A stretch of DNA of 45,796 nucleotides from Burkholderia sp. LMG 13014 (GTDB lineage Bacteria; Pseudomonadota; Gammaproteobacteria; Burkholderiales; Burkholderiaceae): contig NZ_CAJNKE010000012.1 in assembly GCF_905232215.1 (NCBI RefSeq), forward strand, positions 1 through 45,796, given 5' to 3'. The notes beneath the pieces were generated by a model. That model saw only the letters and a list, made by a program, of their open reading frames with translations. It did not search any database and had not been told where the DNA came from. The position numbers were made by a program, and so were the translations under genes. Each line of letters opens with the position of its first letter. Position 1 is the first letter of the stretch. Shown in pieces: positions 1 through 8,311 of this stretch.

Positions 1-1078
1 TACCGCCGAAGCGGCCGAGCAGCGCGCCCGACAGTGCGGTGCCGATGCCGGCCGCGAAGAACGTGACGACGAGCGTGCGCGCGACGAGCGAGCCGTCCGG
101 GTCGACGTCGGACAGCATCCCGGTGAGGAACGGCACGATCACGAAGAACGCGCTGTTCAGCACGAACTGGCTCAGGAAGTACGCGCTGCCGCTGCGCGCG
201 CTGAAGAACCATTCGATCGACGCGATCATCGCGAGCTGCGCGGCCCAGATCAGCGCGAGGCGGTGCTTGTGGCTGGCCGGATGCGACGGAATCGCCGCGC
301 CGACGAAGCCGAGCAGCGACGACACCGACAGCAGCACGCCGATCGTCGTCGGCGACAGCCCGGCACGCTCGCCGACGAAGCCGGCAATCGCCCATTGCGA
401 CGCTTGCACGCCGTAGACGAGCGCCGTTACGACCCAGATCGCGATCACTGGCCGCCACGGCAGCGCGCCGGCGCGCACGTGGGTCTGCGCGGGTGCGCTC
501 GCGAACGCGTCGATGCCGCGGATCGCGGGCGCCAGCACGGCGACGACGGCCGCCAGCAGCGCGAACACCCAGTGCCCGAGCCAGCCGGCCGGCAATGCGG
601 AAATCAGCACGAGGATGCCGCCGTTGATGATGCCCGCGAGCAGGTTGATTTGCCCCCACAGGCGGTCGGTCGACGCACGCTGCGACACGCCGGACGCGAC
701 GACGACGAACAGCATCCCTTCGAACAGCCCCGTCATCCCGCGCGCGACTGCCGCGGACACGATGCCGGGCGCGACCGCGCTGAGCGCCTGGCCGGCGATC
801 GTGCCGACCAGGCCGGCCAGCGTGAACGGCCGCGCGGCGCGCGCGATCCGGTGCGACAGCAGTGCGCAACTGATCGCGATGCCGAGGATTTCGGCGCTGA
901 CGAGCGCGGTCGCGGTGCCTTCGTCGAGCCGGAAGCGCGTCATCACGGCCGCGACGAGGAACGGCGACAGGATCAGGCCGTTGGTGGCCGCCGCGAACGC
1001 GAGCGCGAGACGGATGACGGCGCCGGTCGACGGATCGGGACGCGACTGCGCGGCGGCATGCAGGGTGGCTGTGCTCAT
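1..1078 (-). CDS. MFS transporter, 3' end beyond the window (partial)
   Basis: Inner-membrane transporter of the major facilitator superfamily; substrate unknown. Reading leftward from the ATG at 1078 gives about 359 codons with no stop before the window edge, so the C-terminus is missing. The translation is a run of hydrophobic helices rich in Ala, Gly, Leu and Val, with short charged loops (for example an RIARAARP loop after the second helix). The ATG overlaps the TGA of the upstream oxidase gene (ATGA, 1075-1078), so the two are probably translationally coupled. The MFS family call is from overall helix pattern and loop character, not from a signature motif. The substrate is probably related to the compound handled by the two upstream enzymes, which is inference from context. 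Confidence 0.8.
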   Translation of the reverse strand, partial: MSTATLHAAAQSRPDPSTGAVIRLALAFAAATNGLILSPFLVAAVMTRFRLDEGTATALVSAEILGIAISCALLSHRIARAARPFTLAGLVGTIAGQALSAVAPGIVSAAVARGMTGLFEGMLFVVVASGVSQRASTDRLWGQINLLAGIINGGILVLISALPAGWLGHWVFALLAAVVAVLAPAIRGIDAFASAPAQTHVRAGALPWRPVIAIWVVTALVYGVQASQWAIAGFVGERAGLSPTTIGVLLSVSSLLGFVGAAIPSHPASHKHRLALIWAAQLAMIASIEWFFSARSGSAYFLSQFVLNSAFFVIVPFLTGMLSDVDPDGSLVARTLVVTFFAAGIGTALSGALLGRFGG

Positions 1079-2493
1079 GAGGCCTCCTGGTTGGATCGCG
1101 GCCGATCTTGTGCGAGGCCGGCCGTTTCGTGCATCGGGTGTGTCCCTCGGCGGGCCGGCGTGGCGCGCGCGGTTGCGGCGGCGCTGGTACTTGCGCTTGC
1201 GTGTTGCGGCAGGCCGAACAGCGTGCGCAGGTACGGCGTCAGGAAGCGGCCGTGCGGGTCCATCCGTTCGCGCAGCGCGAGGAAATCGTCCCAGTGCGGA
1301 TAGCACGTCGCCAGCTCGGCGGCCTTCATCGCATGCACCTTGCCCCAGTGCGGCCGCCCGCCGTGATTGCGGCAGATCGCCTGCACGCCCGAGAAGTACG
1401 CGTCGAACGGCATCCCGCGATACTGGTGCACCGAGATGCGCACGCTGTCGCGGCCGTAGTCGGGGCTCAGCCAGATGTCGTCGCCGCGCACCCAGCGGTA
1501 TTCGAGCGGGAACATCAACGGGAAGCTGCGGCGCGCGATGAACGCGCGGATCTCGCGTAGCGCGTCGGCGCCGCGTTCGGCCGGCACCGACCATTCCATT
1601 TCGTTGAAGCGCACGCGGCGCACCGTCGACAGCATTGCGTAGCTCGCATCCACGTGCCGGCCCGCCGACACGGTCGATGCGCACAACCGGCTCAGCGCCG
1701 GGCACAGCGACGGCACGTGCTTGCCGAGCCCGCACAGCGCGCCGAACACCGAGTTCTCGAGGAACGACTCGGATGCACGGCTCGCCCAGTGCACCGAGTT
1801 GGCCGGTTCGTCGGTCATGTCCCACGCCTTGGTCAGCACGGCGTCCGTATGCGGGAACCAGTAGAACTCGAACGAGCGATGCTTCGCGATCAATGCGTCC
1901 GCTTGCGCGAGGCAGTCGTCGAGCTGCATGCCGCCGCGCTCGAGGCGCAGCTTGAACGCGGGCACGAGACGCAGGCCGATCTCGATCAGCACGCCGAGCG
2001 CGCCGAGCCCGATCCGGCCGCCCGCGAACAGCTCGGGATGCGTGTCGGCGCTCGCGCGGATCTCGCTGCCGTCCGCGCACATGAAGGTCAGGCTGTCGAT
2101 CTGCGTCGCCAGGTTGCCGAGCGTGATGCCGGTGCCGTGCGTGCCGGTGCTGGTCGCGCCGGCGATCGACTGCACGTTGATGTCGCCGAGGTTCTCCATC
2201 GCGAGGCCGTGCGCGGCGAGCGCCGGGCCCAGCGCCCACAGCCGCGTGCCGGCATGCACGCGCGCGACGCGCCGGTCGCGGTCGACGTCGATCACGCCCT
2301 GCATCGCATCGAGCGACAGGATCACGTCGTCGGTCTGCACGAGCGGCGAGAACGAATGACCGGCGCCGGCCGCGCGCACGGTGGCGCCGGTTGCCGCCGC
2401 GTCGCGCAGCACCGCCGCGAGCCCGGCGTGCGACGCAGGCGTCGACACGGTTGCATCAGGACTGCAGACATATCCCGACCAGTTGCGCCACAT
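1075..2493 (-). CDS. FAD-linked oxidase, D-arabinono-1,4-lactone oxidase / alditol oxidase type
   Basis: A 472-residue VAO/PCMH-fold flavoenzyme. Residues 42-51 read AGAGHSFSPL, the FAD-binding loop in which the His (here H46) carries covalent FAD in relatives such as alditol oxidase. HWGK near residue 382 and a DPHGRFLTPYLRTLFG stretch near 410 are typical of the C-terminal sugar-lactone oxidase domain. It should oxidise an alditol or aldonolactone using O2 or another acceptor. The start at 2493 is preferred because GGAG lies 10 nt upstream; the frame stays open to 2670 but those codons lie in a tandem repeat. About 45 Ala/Thr-rich residues follow the conserved end, an unusual tail that runs into the MFS start codon. 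The substrate cannot be read from sequence. Confidence 0.85.
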   Translation of the reverse strand: MWRNWSGYVCSPDATVSTPASHAGLAAVLRDAAATGATVRAAGAGHSFSPLVQTDDVILSLDAMQGVIDVDRDRRVARVHAGTRLWALGPALAAHGLAMENLGDINVQSIAGATSTGTHGTGITLGNLATQIDSLTFMCADGSEIRASADTHPELFAGGRIGLGALGVLIEIGLRLVPAFKLRLERGGMQLDDCLAQADALIAKHRSFEFYWFPHTDAVLTKAWDMTDEPANSVHWASRASESFLENSVFGALCGLGKHVPSLCPALSRLCASTVSAGRHVDASYAMLSTVRRVRFNEMEWSVPAERGADALREIRAFIARRSFPLMFPLEYRWVRGDDIWLSPDYGRDSVRISVHQYRGMPFDAYFSGVQAICRNHGGRPHWGKVHAMKAAELATCYPHWDDFLALRERMDPHGRFLTPYLRTLFGLPQHASASTSAAATARATPARRGTHPMHETAGLAQDRPRSNQEAS

Positions 2494-2514
2494 GGCTTTG
2501 TCTCCGTGGTTGTC

Positions 2515-2559
2515 GTTTGAATGGGTTGAACGGTTTGAACGGGTTGACCGGTTTGAACG
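2515..2559. repeat. Five tandem 9-nt repeats (gtttgaacg / ggttgaacg)
   Basis: Five consecutive 9-nt units of equal length: gtttgaatg, ggttgaacg, gtttgaacg, ggttgaccg, gtttgaacg. The second base alternates T/G, giving an 18-nt higher-order period. The array fills much of the 83-nt gap between the aldolase stop (2577) and the oxidase start (2493) and lies just 5' of the oxidase Shine-Dalgarno sequence. Confidence 0.9.
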
Positions 2560-2576
2560 GCGGGCCGTGCGGCCTG

Positions 2577-3803
2577 CTAGAAAAAGCTCTTGCCTTCGCC
2601 GCGATAGGTGGGCGCTTCGCCGACCACGCGGCCGCCGCGGATCAGCAGCAGCGTGTTGAAGCGTTCGCACAGTTCGCCGGCCTTCGCGTGGCGGAACAGG
2701 ATCGGCTCGCCGATCGCCGGCGCGACGCCGCGCGGCACGCGCACGGGCGTCTGCACCTCACCCGCGCCTTCGTTGTCGATCAGCGTGCAGCCGGCCGGCA
2801 GCCACGGCCGCGGCAGGCGGCTTTTGCCGGCCGGGCCCGATGCGATATAGCCGCCGCCCGAGCAGGTCACGATGCCCGGCTGCGGAATCCGCACGACCGG
2901 CAGTGCGAAGCCGGCGGCCGGCTGCGCATGAAACGCTGCGTAGTGGTCGAACAGCGCCGGCGCGTAGAGCCCGGAGCCGGCCGCGAGCTCGGTGACCGAT
3001 GCGTCGCCGAGCGTGCTCTCGAAACTGCCGGTTCCGCCGCCGTTCACGAAGCGCAACGTATGGCCCGCCGTCGCGAGCGCCTGCACGGCCGCCTGGCGGC
3101 GCGCATTGATCTCGCGCGCCGAGCGGCGCTTCAGGTGACGCACCAGCGCGTTGCGCGCGCCGCTGCCCGGCTCGGTGTCGGCCACGCCGGCGATCTGCCC
3201 TTCGTAGCCCATCAGCCCGTCGAGACGCACGTGATGCCGTTCGCCGATGCGGTTCGCGAGCGCGAGTGTGCCGGCCGCGTCACGCACCGGCGAGCGGTAC
3301 ATGCCGAAATACAGGCCCGGATACGCGGACGACATGTCGAGATCGATCGCGAGCGGGATCGTCACGCGTTCGTCGTGTGCGATGCGGTCGATCGCGTCGA
3401 CCTGCGCGATGGCGTCGACCATCAGCGTGATCGAGCGGCCGCGCCTGAGCTGCGCGGCCACCGCGCGCAGGTCGTCGGGCTCGACGGTCGGATACGCGAC
3501 GACGATGTCGTCGAACCCGCCGTCCGCGAGCCACGCGGCTTCCGCGGCCGAGTAGCACAGCAGCCCCTGCATGAACGGGCCGGCGGCGAGCACCGCGCCG
3601 ATCAGGTCGCGCGAGCGCACCGACTTCGTCGCGAGCCGGATCGGCAGGCCGCGTGCGCGGCGCTTCAGGTCGGCGAGGTTCGCGTCTAGGCAATCGAGAT
3701 CGACGAAGGCGGCAGGCAGCCGGTGGCCCGCGAGCGCGTCGCGATAGGTCGGATAGTCGTGAACGGCGGCGGGTGCGCGATGCGGCAGGTCTGCACGGCT
3801 CAT
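2577..3803 (-). CDS. PLP-dependent fold-III enzyme, amino-acid deaminase/aldolase (D-threonine aldolase/alanine racemase N-terminal type)
   Basis: A 408-residue protein with an alanine-racemase-like N-terminal barrel: AAFVDLDCLDANLADLKRRA near residues 31-50, then PIRLATKSVRS with K60 as the likely PLP-binding lysine. The glycine-rich VNGGGTGS and SGLYAPALFD segments fit phosphate binding. A C-terminal domain resembling D-serine dehydratase/D-threonine aldolase follows, with IDNEGAGEVQTP and ILFRHAKAGELCERFNTLLLI. It probably cleaves or deaminates a hydroxy D-amino acid; substrate unknown. The ATG at 3803 has only a weak ribosome site, and an in-frame ATG at 3869 is an alternative. It is first in the three-gene minus-strand cluster with the oxidase and MFS genes. 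Confidence 0.8.
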   Translation of the reverse strand: MSRADLPHRAPAAVHDYPTYRDALAGHRLPAAFVDLDCLDANLADLKRRARGLPIRLATKSVRSRDLIGAVLAAGPFMQGLLCYSAAEAAWLADGGFDDIVVAYPTVEPDDLRAVAAQLRRGRSITLMVDAIAQVDAIDRIAHDERVTIPLAIDLDMSSAYPGLYFGMYRSPVRDAAGTLALANRIGERHHVRLDGLMGYEGQIAGVADTEPGSGARNALVRHLKRRSAREINARRQAAVQALATAGHTLRFVNGGGTGSFESTLGDASVTELAAGSGLYAPALFDHYAAFHAQPAAGFALPVVRIPQPGIVTCSGGGYIASGPAGKSRLPRPWLPAGCTLIDNEGAGEVQTPVRVPRGVAPAIGEPILFRHAKAGELCERFNTLLLIRGGRVVGEAPTYRGEGKSFF

Positions 3804-4233
3804 GGAACGGGCTCGGCTGGGTGGGGTGTGCGTCGCGCCGACCGTTCGGCGCGTGTCGGAAATCAGCATAGGGCGGGTCAAAATGACGACCAAGCGCTCA
3901 GCGGGTCGTTCGACGGGTCTGATCCGGCCATCCGTATCGGCCACGCGCATGCACGGCGATCGTGTGCCGCGCCGCTGGATCGCTGCTTGCTTGGCGTCGC
4001 GGTGCCCACGCGACGTACAGGCCCGAACCGCCGCCGGACGGGCGTGGCGCGCGACATGGCGCGCCTGGCCGTGCGACAACGAAATGCGTTTCAAACGTTT
4101 TGCCGGACGTGGCCGATGCGAACAGGTTTAGTGCCTGCGTTCTAGCGCCGCTTTTGACTGCATGCCGGATTCGACCTAGAACCTACTCGCGGATGCACCG
4201 GTGAAGAACGGCATGACGTGACGAGGAGGCGAC
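3804..4233. other. 430-bp divergent intergenic region
   Basis: It separates the minus-strand aldolase cluster from the plus-strand chaperone/hydrolase pair. Several short open frames cross it, but none has both a ribosome site and a protein-like composition. It contains the plus-strand promoter candidate at 4154-4182. No clear minus-strand promoter was found. Confidence 0.5.
4154..4182 (+). promoter_or_regulatory. Candidate sigma-70 promoter for the chaperone/hydrolase pair
   Basis: TTGACT at 4154-4159, a 17-nt spacer and TAGAAC at 4177-4182 (5/6 and 4/6 matches to consensus). It lies about 50 nt upstream of the GTG start at 4234. Confidence 0.45.
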
Positions 4234-4947
4234 GTGAAGAAGAACTGGGCACGTTGGCGGCGCACGGGCGCGATCGCGGCGATCGGCGTGGCCGTCGTTG
4301 CAATCTGGCGATATGAAGCGGCGACACCGGCGCAAGCGGCGTCGTCCGGCACAACGACCACGATGGCGAGCGCGCAGTCTGGCGCGGCCGATACGTTCGG
4401 CACCGGCGCCGCGACACCCGGCCCGGAGGAGCGGCGGCTCGACGTCGACGCGCTGCGCCGCAGCCTCGCGGGGCGCCCCGACGCGGATGCCGAAGTGAAA
4501 CGCATCGTCGCGTTCGCGCGCTTTCGCGATGAGGTTGCCGCGTATGGGGATCGCCGCAACAGCATGCCGCAAGCCGAGCGTGCCGCACTCGCGCGCCGGA
4601 TTCTCGACGAACTGCCCGACCATGTCGCGCGCAACGAGATCGTGCCCGTGCAGGCCGAAGCGCTCAGCGCGGCGCTGCTGACCGATACCGAGGCCGACCC
4701 GGCGACACGCAGTGCGGCGATCCGGTCGATGCGCGCGCAATGGGACACCTATTCGCAGCAGACGGTCGGCCCGTCGCCGGCGCAGGACCCGCGCTATCTC
4801 TCGTACGAACAACAGAGCCGCGACGTCGTCCGGCAGGTTCAGGCGAGCATTCCCGATCCCGACCAGCAACAGGCCGTCATCGCGCAGCGCCTGCAGGCGC
4901 TGCGCGTCCAGCTGTTCGACGGCGCGTCACCGTCCGGCGTGCACTGA
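4234..4947 (+). CDS. Membrane-anchored accessory protein, lipase-chaperone (LifO/PlcR)-like
   Basis: A 237-residue protein beginning with GTG, with GAGGAGG at 4223-4229 as ribosome site. Visible order: a short basic N-terminus (KKNWARWRR), one membrane helix (about residues 11-25), an Ala/Thr/Ser-rich linker to about 60, then a charged, probably all-helical periplasmic region to the end. The segment LRRSLAGRPDADAEVKRI recalls the start of the lipase-foldase domain in proteobacterial Lif proteins, and the C-terminal IAQRLQALRVQLFDG recalls their final helices. In that family the anchored chaperone folds a secreted lipase encoded next door. Here the neighbour 66 nt downstream is a secreted esterase-family hydrolase, so a dedicated foldase is plausible. 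The similarity is weak and judged by eye; an unrelated helical exported protein remains possible. Confidence 0.6.
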   Translation: MKKNWARWRRTGAIAAIGVAVVAIWRYEAATPAQAASSGTTTTMASAQSGAADTFGTGAATPGPEERRLDVDALRRSLAGRPDADAEVKRIVAFARFRDEVAAYGDRRNSMPQAERAALARRILDELPDHVARNEIVPVQAEALSAALLTDTEADPATRSAAIRSMRAQWDTYSQQTVGPSPAQDPRYLSYEQQSRDVVRQVQASIPDPDQQQAVIAQRLQALRVQLFDGASPSGVH

Positions 4948-5013
4948 GCGCCGAATCCGCGACGCCGGGATGGAGCCCGGCGGCCGCGTCATGTCCATCG
5001 ACAAGGAGGGGAG

Positions 5014-6390
5014 ATGTCCACAGCACGAAGCCTGCTGCGCGCGGCCGTTGCCACGCTGCTCGGTTGCGCGGCACTGAACGGTCACGCGGCCGATACGACG
5101 ATGCCGGATCCGTCGATTCCGTATTATTCGTGGTACGAAGTGACGCTGCCGGAGAGCACCGGTGCGTCGTGCGGCAACGGCACGCCGATGCGCTTCTACA
5201 TCAATCGCGCGCAGTCGGACAACCTGCTGTACATGATGGAGCCGGGCGGCGCGTGCTGGGACTACGGCACCTGCACGCAGACGTCGACCGGTGCCGAGGC
5301 CGGCCTCGGCGGCTTCAACCCGGACGGCATCCCGCACAACTACATGAACGGCACCGCGAACGAGAGCCTGCTGTCGTCGTTCCTGTCGCCGCTGCTCACG
5401 CGGATGGATCTCGCGCACATTCTGGTTGGCGAACCGAAGGTCGAGACGCAGCAGTGGACACAGGTTTTCGTGCCCTACTGCACCGGAGATATCCACATGG
5501 GCAGCGCGGTGCGCAACTACACGTCGCCGAGCGGCGACTGGCGGCTGCAGCACTACAGCGGGCTGAAGAACATCCAGGCCGTCGCGCAGTGGCTGACGTC
5601 GCACGGCTTCGGCAAGCCGAACCGGCTGCTCGTATACGGGATGAGCGCGGGCGGCTACGGCACGCTCGCGAACTATGCGACGCTGCGCAACACGCTGCAG
5701 CCGCAAGCGCATAGTTCGCTGCTCGACGACGCCGGCACGGTCTTCAACACGCCGTTCGATGCGGACGCGGCCACCCATCCGTCGGTCGGCCTGTACGACC
5801 GGGTGCGCACCGAGTGGGGGATGACGGGCCCCGACGGGATGATCACCGTGAACAGCCGGCTGACCCGCCATTTCGATCCGGGCAACATGGGGAGCGCGTA
5901 TGCGGCGCTGTCGGCGACGTATCCGCACGACCGCTTCGGCTTCTCGAGCTACCAGCGCGACAAGATCATCGCCGCGTATCACTATCGTGCGTTCCTACCG
6001 GCCGTGATGGCGGCGCCCGACGACACGACGAAGGATGCGCTGTCGCTCGCGATGTTCGACCAGGAGCTGGACGGGCTGAAGCAGACGCTGAACCCGCTGC
6101 CGAACTTCGGCTACTTCATGCCGTGGGCGCGCAACGACTTCATCGACAACCACCAGGTGACGGCGGTCAGCTTTACCGGGTCGGGGATCCACGAGAACGG
6201 CATCGATGCGGATATCGGTACGTTCGTCGACAACCTGCTGAACCAGCAGGACCCGGCCGATACGCCGGTGATGAAGGCGTTCCGCACGCAGCAGTGGTCG
6301 GATTTCACGTTTTCGACGTTTCTTGCATGGATCGACAGCGTGTTCAACCTGACCGGCGAAGCGGGGCCGATCTCGGGGCACCGGGCGTGA
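5014..6390 (+). CDS. Secreted pectinacetylesterase/Notum-family alpha/beta hydrolase
   Basis: A 458-residue protein with a strong ribosome site (aaggagggg) and a Sec signal peptide probably cut after GHA (residue 25). The family signature is present: EPGGACWDYGTC at 76-87 (oxyanion region, paired cysteines), VPYCTGDIHMG at 153-163, and the nucleophile elbow GMSAGG at 209-214 with Ser211. His393 (GSGIHENG) or His380 could complete the triad. Eukaryotic members remove acetyl from pectin or palmitoleate from Wnt; bacterial substrates are mostly unknown. It should act outside the cytoplasm as a carboxyl-ester hydrolase. It follows the chaperone-like gene on the same strand and probably shares its transcript. 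Its 3' end converges with the GntR gene. Confidence 0.82.
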   Translation: MSTARSLLRAAVATLLGCAALNGHAADTTMPDPSIPYYSWYEVTLPESTGASCGNGTPMRFYINRAQSDNLLYMMEPGGACWDYGTCTQTSTGAEAGLGGFNPDGIPHNYMNGTANESLLSSFLSPLLTRMDLAHILVGEPKVETQQWTQVFVPYCTGDIHMGSAVRNYTSPSGDWRLQHYSGLKNIQAVAQWLTSHGFGKPNRLLVYGMSAGGYGTLANYATLRNTLQPQAHSSLLDDAGTVFNTPFDADAATHPSVGLYDRVRTEWGMTGPDGMITVNSRLTRHFDPGNMGSAYAALSATYPHDRFGFSSYQRDKIIAAYHYRAFLPAVMAAPDDTTKDALSLAMFDQELDGLKQTLNPLPNFGYFMPWARNDFIDNHQVTAVSFTGSGIHENGIDADIGTFVDNLLNQQDPADTPVMKAFRTQQWSDFTFSTFLAWIDSVFNLTGEAGPISGHRA

Positions 6391-6437
6391 CGGGGTGTGC
6401 TTGCCCGACGAGCGGGCAGTGACGACGGGCGGCAGCT

Positions 6438-6465
6438 TGCCTGCGTCGTTGAATCGACGCAGGCA
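6438..6465. terminator. 11-bp hairpin between convergent genes
   Basis: TGCCTGCGTCG (6438-6448) pairs perfectly with CGACGCAGGCA (6455-6465) around a TTGAAT loop. It sits between the convergent hydrolase (ends 6390) and GntR (ends 6480) genes. There is no U-tract, so it is a bidirectional, non-canonical terminator candidate. Confidence 0.6.
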
Positions 6466-6479
6466 CTGATGCCGATGCG

Positions 6480-7187
6480 TTACAGCACCGCCATCGATTC
6501 CGTCATGTTCTGCTTCATGTAGTCGAGGAACCGCTTCTGGAACAGCATCGTGTGCTCGTGCGCGGCACGCTCGGCGGCATCGGCGTCGCGCCGCGCGATC
6601 GCATCGATCAGTTCGTCGTGGTCGCGGCCGAGCTTGGCGGCGGTGGGCGAACTGACCGTGAAGTCGAAATGCAGGTGAAGCAGGCGCTGCCCTTCGCCCA
6701 GCAGCCGTTCGTAGTAACCGACGAAGTACGGGTTGTTGGCGGCGTGCGCGATCGCCATGTGGAGCGCCTTGTTGGTCTCCGACATCGCCTGGAAGTCGCC
6801 GCTCGCGACGGCCTCCATGTAGATGTCGTCGGCCTTGCGGATTTTCGCGAGATCGGCTTCGGAGCGCTGCGTGGCCGCGAGCCGCGTGACCGCGCGCTGG
6901 ATCAGGTCGAGCGCCGAGATGTACTTCGGGAATTCTTCGATCTCGAATGGCGTGACGAGCGTCGTGCGATTCGGCAGGATCGTGACGAGCCCCTCGCTGC
7001 TCAGTCGCGCAATGGCGTCGCGCACCGGCGAGCGCGACAGGCCGAACTGCGCGGCCAGCGAGATTTCGTCGAGTTGCACGCCGGGCTTCAGCTTGAGTGT
7101 CAGGATCTGCTTGCGCAATTCCTCATACACATACCGCCCGCCGTGCCGGCGGCCGCCACCTTCCGTTTCAACGGCCTCTTTGCTCAT
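6480..7187 (-). CDS. GntR-family transcriptional regulator (FadR/FCD subfamily)
   Basis: A 235-residue regulator. The N-terminal winged helix-turn-helix includes YEELRKQILTLKLKPGVQLDEISLAAQFGLSRSPVRDAIARL, the standard GntR DNA-binding pattern, followed by an all-helical FCD ligand domain with HMAIAHAANNPYF and the HDELIDAIARRDADAAERAAHEH metal/ligand motif. The start at 7187 is chosen for the AGGAAGGG-type ribosome site; an in-frame start at 7244 lacks one. It is the last gene of the hydroxyproline operon, 64 nt after the second racemase-family gene, and is the obvious candidate to bind the tandem sites at 16261-16304. Ligand (hydroxyproline or a catabolite) is inferred from context. Confidence 0.88.
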   Translation of the reverse strand: MSKEAVETEGGGRRHGGRYVYEELRKQILTLKLKPGVQLDEISLAAQFGLSRSPVRDAIARLSSEGLVTILPNRTTLVTPFEIEEFPKYISALDLIQRAVTRLAATQRSEADLAKIRKADDIYMEAVASGDFQAMSETNKALHMAIAHAANNPYFVGYYERLLGEGQRLLHLHFDFTVSSPTAAKLGRDHDELIDAIARRDADAAERAAHEHTMLFQKRFLDYMKQNMTESMAVL

Positions 7188-7251
7188 CTCGCCACCCTTC
7201 CTGTAATCGGCCCGGGTCGCCGGGCGCGCTCTGGAGTTTAGCATCGCGCCC

Positions 7252-8298
7252 TCACGTACCTGACGGTGCCGATGGCCCGAATCCGTCCCCCCACGTGTCG
7301 CTCAGCATGAACCCCGCGGCCAGCGGATCGTCGGGATCGACGCCGAGTTGCTGGAACCCGAACACCCAGGCGCGTCCGGTGACGCGCGGCAATACCGCCG
7401 GCTTGCCGCCCACTTCGGTCGTGCCCAACAGTTCGACGCGGAATTCCCCGCCGATCGTGGAGCGCGACGTGAGGCGAGCGCCGACCTGCACACGCCCGCG
7501 GGCGGCGAGCGTTGCCAGATTGGCCGAGCTGCCGGTGCCGCACGGCGACCGGTCGACCCGGCCGGGCGGCAGCGTCGTGCAGGTCTGGTACACCGTGTCG
7601 TCGATCCGATTGCGGAACATCACGTAGGCGACTTCGTTGATGTCCGGGTAAAGCGGATGCTGCACGGCGACCTGCCGGTTGATGATCTCCTTGAGCCGTA
7701 CGCCGTGCGTGGCGAGTTGCCGCGCGTTGCCCGGTGCGATGTCGAGCCCGATCTGATCGACGTCGACGAGCGCGTAGTACACGCCGCCGAACGCGATGTC
7801 GGCCTTGATCGTGCCGAATTCCTGCGTGTGGACGTCGACGTCGAGGTGCTCGACGAACGACGGCACCATGTCGAGCGATACGCCGATGCAGCGACCGTCG
7901 CGACACGCCGCGCGCGCCGTGACGAGCCCGGCCGGCGTGTCGAGCACGACCGTCGTCTCGGGCTCCTGCATCGGCACCATGCCGAGTTCGAGCAGTGCCG
8001 TCACGACGCAGATGCAGTTACTGCCCGACATCGGGTGCGCCTTGTCGGCCTGCAGCACGATGAAGCCGGCCTGGGCTTCCGGCCGGGTGGGCGGCAGCAG
8101 CAGGTTGACCGACATCTGCAGGCAGCCGCGCGGCTCGAGCACGACGAGCCGCCGCAGGCTGTCGTCGGTCTCGTTGATGTAGTTCATCTTGTCGAGCATG
8201 GTCTTGCCCGGCACGTCGATGACGCCGCCGGTAATCACCTTGCCGATCTCACCCTCGCAGTGCACGTCGACGAGCTGCAGCGTCTTGTTCCAGCGCAT
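7252..8298 (-). CDS. Proline racemase superfamily enzyme, Ser/Cys active-site type
   Basis: A 348-residue homologue of 4-hydroxyproline epimerase, proline racemase and trans-3-hydroxyproline dehydratase. The second catalytic motif [10 protein letters not shown] is intact (Cys253). The first motif, usually CGH, reads MSGSN, so the first acid/base is Ser91 and the usual His is Ser93. Ser/Cys members exist in this superfamily, and reaction type cannot be decided from this pair alone: 2-epimerisation or dehydration of a hydroxyproline isomer are both possible. It lies 13 nt after the aldehyde dehydrogenase gene in the hydroxyproline operon, which also has a conventional Cys/Cys epimerase at 11098-12114. 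A second substrate isomer is therefore likely; this is inference. Confidence 0.82.
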   Translation of the reverse strand: MRWNKTLQLVDVHCEGEIGKVITGGVIDVPGKTMLDKMNYINETDDSLRRLVVLEPRGCLQMSVNLLLPPTRPEAQAGFIVLQADKAHPMSGSNCICVVTALLELGMVPMQEPETTVVLDTPAGLVTARAACRDGRCIGVSLDMVPSFVEHLDVDVHTQEFGTIKADIAFGGVYYALVDVDQIGLDIAPGNARQLATHGVRLKEIINRQVAVQHPLYPDINEVAYVMFRNRIDDTVYQTCTTLPPGRVDRSPCGTGSSANLATLAARGRVQVGARLTSRSTIGGEFRVELLGTTEVGGKPAVLPRVTGRAWVFGFQQLGVDPDDPLAAGFMLSDTWGDGFGPSAPSGT

Positions 8299-8311
8299 GA
8301 TCTTGACCCTC

